NCBI RefSeq assembly: GCF_943736995.1
Contig: NZ_CALSFT010000002.1
Coordinates: 248,001 to 312,000 of the forward strand
DNA length: 64,000 bases
Direction of reading: 5' to 3'
Source: Sporosarcina sp. Marseille-Q4943
Lineage (GTDB): Bacteria; Bacillota; Bacilli; Bacillales_A; Planococcaceae
Below, one piece after another: positions 61,431-64,000 of the stretch. The stretch's first letter is position 1; each line of letters begins with the position of its first letter. The notes under the pieces are model-generated. The model did no database searches, was not told where the DNA came from, and worked only from the letters and a program-made list of their open reading frames with translations. The translations under genes were made by a program, and so were the position numbers.

Positions 61431-61513
61431 GCGTCCAAAGCGAGTCGTCGCGCGTCCAAAGCAAGCCATCCCGCGTCCAAAGTGAGCCATCCCGCGTCCA
61501 AAGCGAGTGGTCC
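61431..61513 (+). repeat. 21-bp-period array, left part (units 1-4 of 17), core GCGTCCAAAG
   Basis: Units start at 61431, 61452, 61473 and 61494. The fourth is cut after its 20th base by the IS element at 61514. All four carry the core GCGTCCAAAG followed by a variable tail of the type YRAGYCRTCCC. Confidence 0.92.
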
Positions 61514-61597
61514 TGCAGGTAGTATAAAAAGTGGACACAATCTAATGAGCATGTTTGGATTAAGATAACAATAATATGCGAACGGAGAGTGTCCAAA

Positions 61598-61891
61598 ATG
61601 GGTAAAAGAATTGACGATGACCTTAAGAAGCATTTAGTCAAACTTGTGTTGGAGGAAGGGAAAAAGCAGACTGATGTCTCCAGGGAAATGGGAATTCCCT
61701 TGGGCTCCTTACGAAGATGGGTCAGCGAGCATAGACAGAAAATCCAAGCGGAGCGAGACGGTGTTGAATATCTTACCCCGACTGAACAAATGAAACGCCA
61801 AAGAGACATGGAGAAACAAATTCGTGATCTGCAAGAAGAGAATGAAATCCTAAAAAAGGCTATGCACATCTTTTCAAGAAACCCGCAGTAA
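61598..61891 (+). CDS. IS3-family transposase OrfA
   Basis: 97 aa: helix-turn-helix DNA-binding part ([24 protein letters not shown] near 22-45) and a leucine-zipper-like C-terminus ([22 protein letters not shown]). ATG 61598 has GGAG 10 nt upstream. A slippery A-AAA-AAG heptamer lies at 61852-61858, within OrfA's frame, allowing -1 frameshifting into OrfB to make the active OrfAB transposase. Confidence 0.92.
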   Translation: MGKRIDDDLKKHLVKLVLEEGKKQTDVSREMGIPLGSLRRWVSEHRQKIQAERDGVEYLTPTEQMKRQRDMEKQIRDLQEENEILKKAMHIFSRNPQ

Positions 61892-61929
61892 TCTATGAGT
61901 TCATTGAAGATCATCGGGAGGAATACAGC

Positions 61930-62808
61930 GTGACAAAGATGTGCCAAGTACTCCAGGTTTCTAGGACCGGTTACTATAAATGGCGCGAGAAAGAAAAAAG
62001 CCCTTCCCAAGAGAAAAAGGAAGAGGCGCAAGTACTCATTAGTAAGATTTTTTACGAGAAGAGACAAGTTTATGGCAGCCCGCGAATCAAAAAAGAGTTG
62101 GAGAAGAAAGAGGTTTTTCTAGCTGAGAAGACCGTGGCCAACTATATGCGGGACCTTGGATTGTGTGCGTTGGTGCCATCAAAGTACAAGACGACGACAA
62201 ACTCCAATCACAACCACCCAATCTACCCTAATCTACTGATGCGCAACTTCAGCGCAGACACCCCTAACAGGGTGTGGGTCGCCGATATCACCTATATCTG
62301 GACGATTGAAGGTTGGCTTTACCTGGCGACTGTCATGGATCTTTTTTCTCGGAAGATTGTCGGCTTTAATATTCAGACAGACCTATCCAAGGAACTGCCG
62401 AAACTGGCGCTTGAAAGAGCTCTAAACTTCCGCTCTCCTGCAGAAGGACTGATTCACCATTCCGATCAGGGGAGCCAGTATGCATCGGCTGATTACGTCG
62501 ATCTTCTTAAGGAAAAGAAATGCAAAATCAGCATGAGCCGCAAAGGCGACTGTTACGACAATGCCTGTATAGAATCCTTTCATTCAACGATTAAGAAGGA
62601 GCTCATCTACCGTACAAAATTCACAACACGCGAAGAAGCTAGAATGGCTGTGCTGGACTATATCATCTCTTTCTATAATGAAAAACGAAGCCATTCCACT
62701 TTGAACTATGTATCACCGAACGATTATGAGAAGGCCTATCAGACTGAAAAGGAGAAAAACGCTCAACAACCACCCGCAACTTTCGTGGAAGAGCAGTTGT
62801 CTTTTTAA
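61930..62808 (+). CDS. IS3-family transposase OrfB (DDE integrase domain)
   Basis: 292 aa from an internal GTG; the frame is open back to 61846, so the functional product is the OrfAB fusion made by -1 frameshifting at 61852-61858. The DDE triad is visible: Asp in VADITYIW near 118, Asp in [11 protein letters not shown] near 180 and Glu in [17 protein letters not shown] near 215. An HTH_21-like N-terminal domain (GSPRIKKEL) precedes. All motifs are intact, so the element may still be active. Confidence 0.93.
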   Translation: MTKMCQVLQVSRTGYYKWREKEKSPSQEKKEEAQVLISKIFYEKRQVYGSPRIKKELEKKEVFLAEKTVANYMRDLGLCALVPSKYKTTTNSNHNHPIYPNLLMRNFSADTPNRVWVADITYIWTIEGWLYLATVMDLFSRKIVGFNIQTDLSKELPKLALERALNFRSPAEGLIHHSDQGSQYASADYVDLLKEKKCKISMSRKGDCYDNACIESFHSTIKKELIYRTKFTTREEARMAVLDYIISFYNEKRSHSTLNYVSPNDYEKAYQTEKEKNAQQPPATFVEEQLSF

Positions 62809-62901
62809 CTGCTCTTTTACGAAAGTACACCAAGCGCAGCGCGGTAGGCTTTTGAAAATAAACGCTCATTGTATCGTGTCCACTTTCTTGACAGAAGACC
62901 A

Positions 62902-63179
62902 GTCCCGCGTCCAAAGTGAGCCATCGCGCGTCCAAAGCGAGCCGTCGCGCGTCCAAAGTGAGCTGTCCCGCGTCCAAAGCATGCCGTCGCGCGTCCAAAG
63001 CGAGCCGTCGCGCGTTCAAAGCAAGCCATTCCGCGCTCAAAGTGAGCCGTCCAGCGCTTAAAGCGAGTCGCCCCGCGCTCAAAGCGAGTCTTCCCGCGCT
63101 CAAAGTGAGCCGTTCCGCGCTCAAAGCAAGTCCCCGCGCGCTCAAAGTGAGCCGCTCCGCGCCTAAAGCAAGCCCTCTC
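62902..63179 (+). repeat. 21-bp-period array, right part (units 5-17), core GCGYYCAAAG
   Basis: After the duplicated GTCC and one C that complete unit 4, thirteen units run from 62907 to 63179 at exactly 21 bp with no indel. Core changes along the array: GCGTCCAAAG in units 5-9, GCGTTCAAAG in unit 10, then mainly GCGCTCAAAG to unit 16 and GCGCCTAAAG in unit 17. Both strands read open in places because 21 is divisible by three; no ribosome site or start supports a gene. Confidence 0.93.
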
Positions 63180-63255
63180 GTCAACAAATATCGCCGGACA
63201 TGCAACGGAAGGCGTTCTCCCTTATAATTGAACTATGTAGAAAGGGGATTTATTT

Positions 63256-64000
63256 ATGTCCAAATCAGTAGTGTTGGCCGAAAAGCCATCTGTTGCGAGG
63301 GATATCGCGCGGGTGCTCGGTTGTAATAAAAAAGGTAACGGCTTTTTGGAAGGCCAAAAATATATTGTCACATGGGCGCTCGGGCATCTTGTGACGCACG
63401 CCGATCCGGAAGGGTATGGCAATGAATATAAGGAATGGAAGCTTGAATACTTGCCGATCATCCCGGATCCGTTCAAGTTGACGCCAATCCGTCAGACGAC
63501 GAAGCAGTTCAATGCTGTCAAAGCGCAGCTTCGACGAAATGATGTGAAGGACGTCATCATCGCGACAGATGCAGGGCGGGAAGGAGAGCTCGTTGCACGC
63601 TGGATATTGGAGATGGCGAAAAATCGCAAGCCAGTCAAAAGGCTTTGGATTTCATCCGTCACCGATAAAGCGATCAAGGACGGGTTCAACAATTTGAAGG
63701 ACGGCCGCCAATACGAGAACTTGTATGAAGCGGCAGTTGCGCGTGCAGAGGCGGACTGGGTCGTCGGCATCAATGCGACGCGTGCATTGACGGTGAAATA
63801 CAATGCGCAATTATCGACGGGTCGTGTCCAGACGCCGACGCTCGCCATGATTGCGGAGCGGGAAAGGCAAATCCGCGAATTCAAGCCGAAATCGTATTAT
63901 GGATTGCAGGCCTTGACCGAAACGGCGAGGTTCACTTGGTCCGATAAAGCGGGACAGACACAGTCGTTTAACAAAGAAGCAATTGAAAAACTGTTGGCGA
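63256..64000 (+). CDS. topB: DNA topoisomerase III, N-terminal part (3' truncated by window end)
   Basis: The frame is open to the end of the window (248 residues visible). It begins [21 protein letters not shown], the TOPRIM start of type IA topoisomerase III, and contains the metal-binding [18 protein letters not shown] near residue 100 and [14 protein letters not shown] near 193. It passes single strands through transient breaks to resolve recombination and replication intermediates. The catalytic Tyr lies beyond the window. AAAGGGG lies 9 nt before the ATG. Confidence 0.95.
   Translation, partial: MSKSVVLAEKPSVARDIARVLGCNKKGNGFLEGQKYIVTWALGHLVTHADPEGYGNEYKEWKLEYLPIIPDPFKLTPIRQTTKQFNAVKAQLRRNDVKDVIIATDAGREGELVARWILEMAKNRKPVKRLWISSVTDKAIKDGFNNLKDGRQYENLYEAAVARAEADWVVGINATRALTVKYNAQLSTGRVQTPTLAMIAERERQIREFKPKSYYGLQALTETARFTWSDKAGQTQSFNKEAIEKLLA

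Larger units (their letters stand above)
61514..62901 (+). mobile_element. IS3-family insertion sequence (1388 bp)
   Basis: Two overlapping transposase frames lie between imperfect inverted ends that share AAGTGGACAC. The left end begins TGCAGGTAGTATAAAAAGTG; the right end, read inward, begins TGGTCTTCTGTCAAGAAAGT. Both start with TG as IS3-family ends do. A 4-bp direct repeat GTCC flanks it (61510-61513 and 62902-62905). Deleting the element and one GTCC restores an exact 21-bp unit of the surrounding array, which independently fixes the boundaries. Confidence 0.93.

Noticed and set aside
61852..61930. IS transposase as a frameshift pseudogene
   Set aside because: The -1 shift coincides with an A-AAA-AAG slippery site in the expected place between OrfA and OrfB, which is the normal programmed frameshift of IS3-family elements.
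62663..63227. Open frames of 70-180 residues on both strands through the 21-bp array, with heptad-like repeats
   Set aside because: They arise because 21 bp is a multiple of three and the unit lacks stops in several frames. No ribosome site or consistent start exists, several frames are open at once, and the 20-bp array at 36474 shows the same architecture without codon phase.

Overview
The window looks like chromosomal DNA of a low-to-mid GC Bacillales bacterium, most likely Planococcaceae (Sporosarcina-like). That placement is inference. It rests on a Bacillus-style gene set (DegV, YhgD/YhgE, a YdaK/YdaM-like pair, YusW, SE1832, a BmrC/BmrD-like pair, an S-box leader), strong GGAGG ribosome sites, TTG/GTG starts and U-tract terminators. 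No rRNA, phage module or CRISPR array is visible.

Layout. 1-9.5 kb: tail of an ArsA-type ATPase, then a histidine-utilisation block (hutG, a receiver-like/AraC regulator, hutU-hutI, a YjiH-type transporter), interrupted by an ECF S component and a pyridoxal kinase. 9.7-13.2 kb: an AIM24-like protein and a TetR/MFS efflux pair. 13.3-17.4 kb: a lysine-degradation operon (aldehyde dehydrogenase, L-lysine 6-dehydrogenase, glutaryl-CoA-dehydrogenase-like enzyme). 17.4-21.5 kb: metNIQ under a SAM riboswitch, followed by an M20 amidohydrolase broken by a frameshift. 21.7-25.8 kb: PlsC, an ABC-F gene behind a leader peptide and attenuator, and a DUF2089 trio. 25.8-32.6 kb: YhgD/YhgE with two matching operators, a probable sigma-B stress SDR, a YdaK/YdaM-like exopolysaccharide pair and pcp. 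32.8-43.1 kb: fatty-acid transporter, secreted beta-propeller, PAS-GGDEF-EAL phosphodiesterase, EamA exporter and a heterodimeric ABC exporter. 43.1-49.1 kb: YusW, DUF2804, tRNA-Ala and an AT-richer accessory block. 49.3-61.4 kb: housekeeping and envelope genes. 61.4-64 kb: an IS3-family element sitting inside a tandem array, then the start of topB.

The most unusual signal is not a gene. Eight separate intergenic arrays have units of exactly 20 or 21 bp, each with a conserved core of about 8-13 bp and a variable remainder. They use at least five unrelated core sequences. Every one starts within about 30 bp of the U-tract of an intrinsic terminator, on the 3' side of a gene, and none lies between divergent genes. 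The largest is 17 units in perfect 21-bp phase. It was split by the IS3 element with a 4-bp target duplication, and removing the IS restores an exact unit. I know of no established name or function for these arrays.
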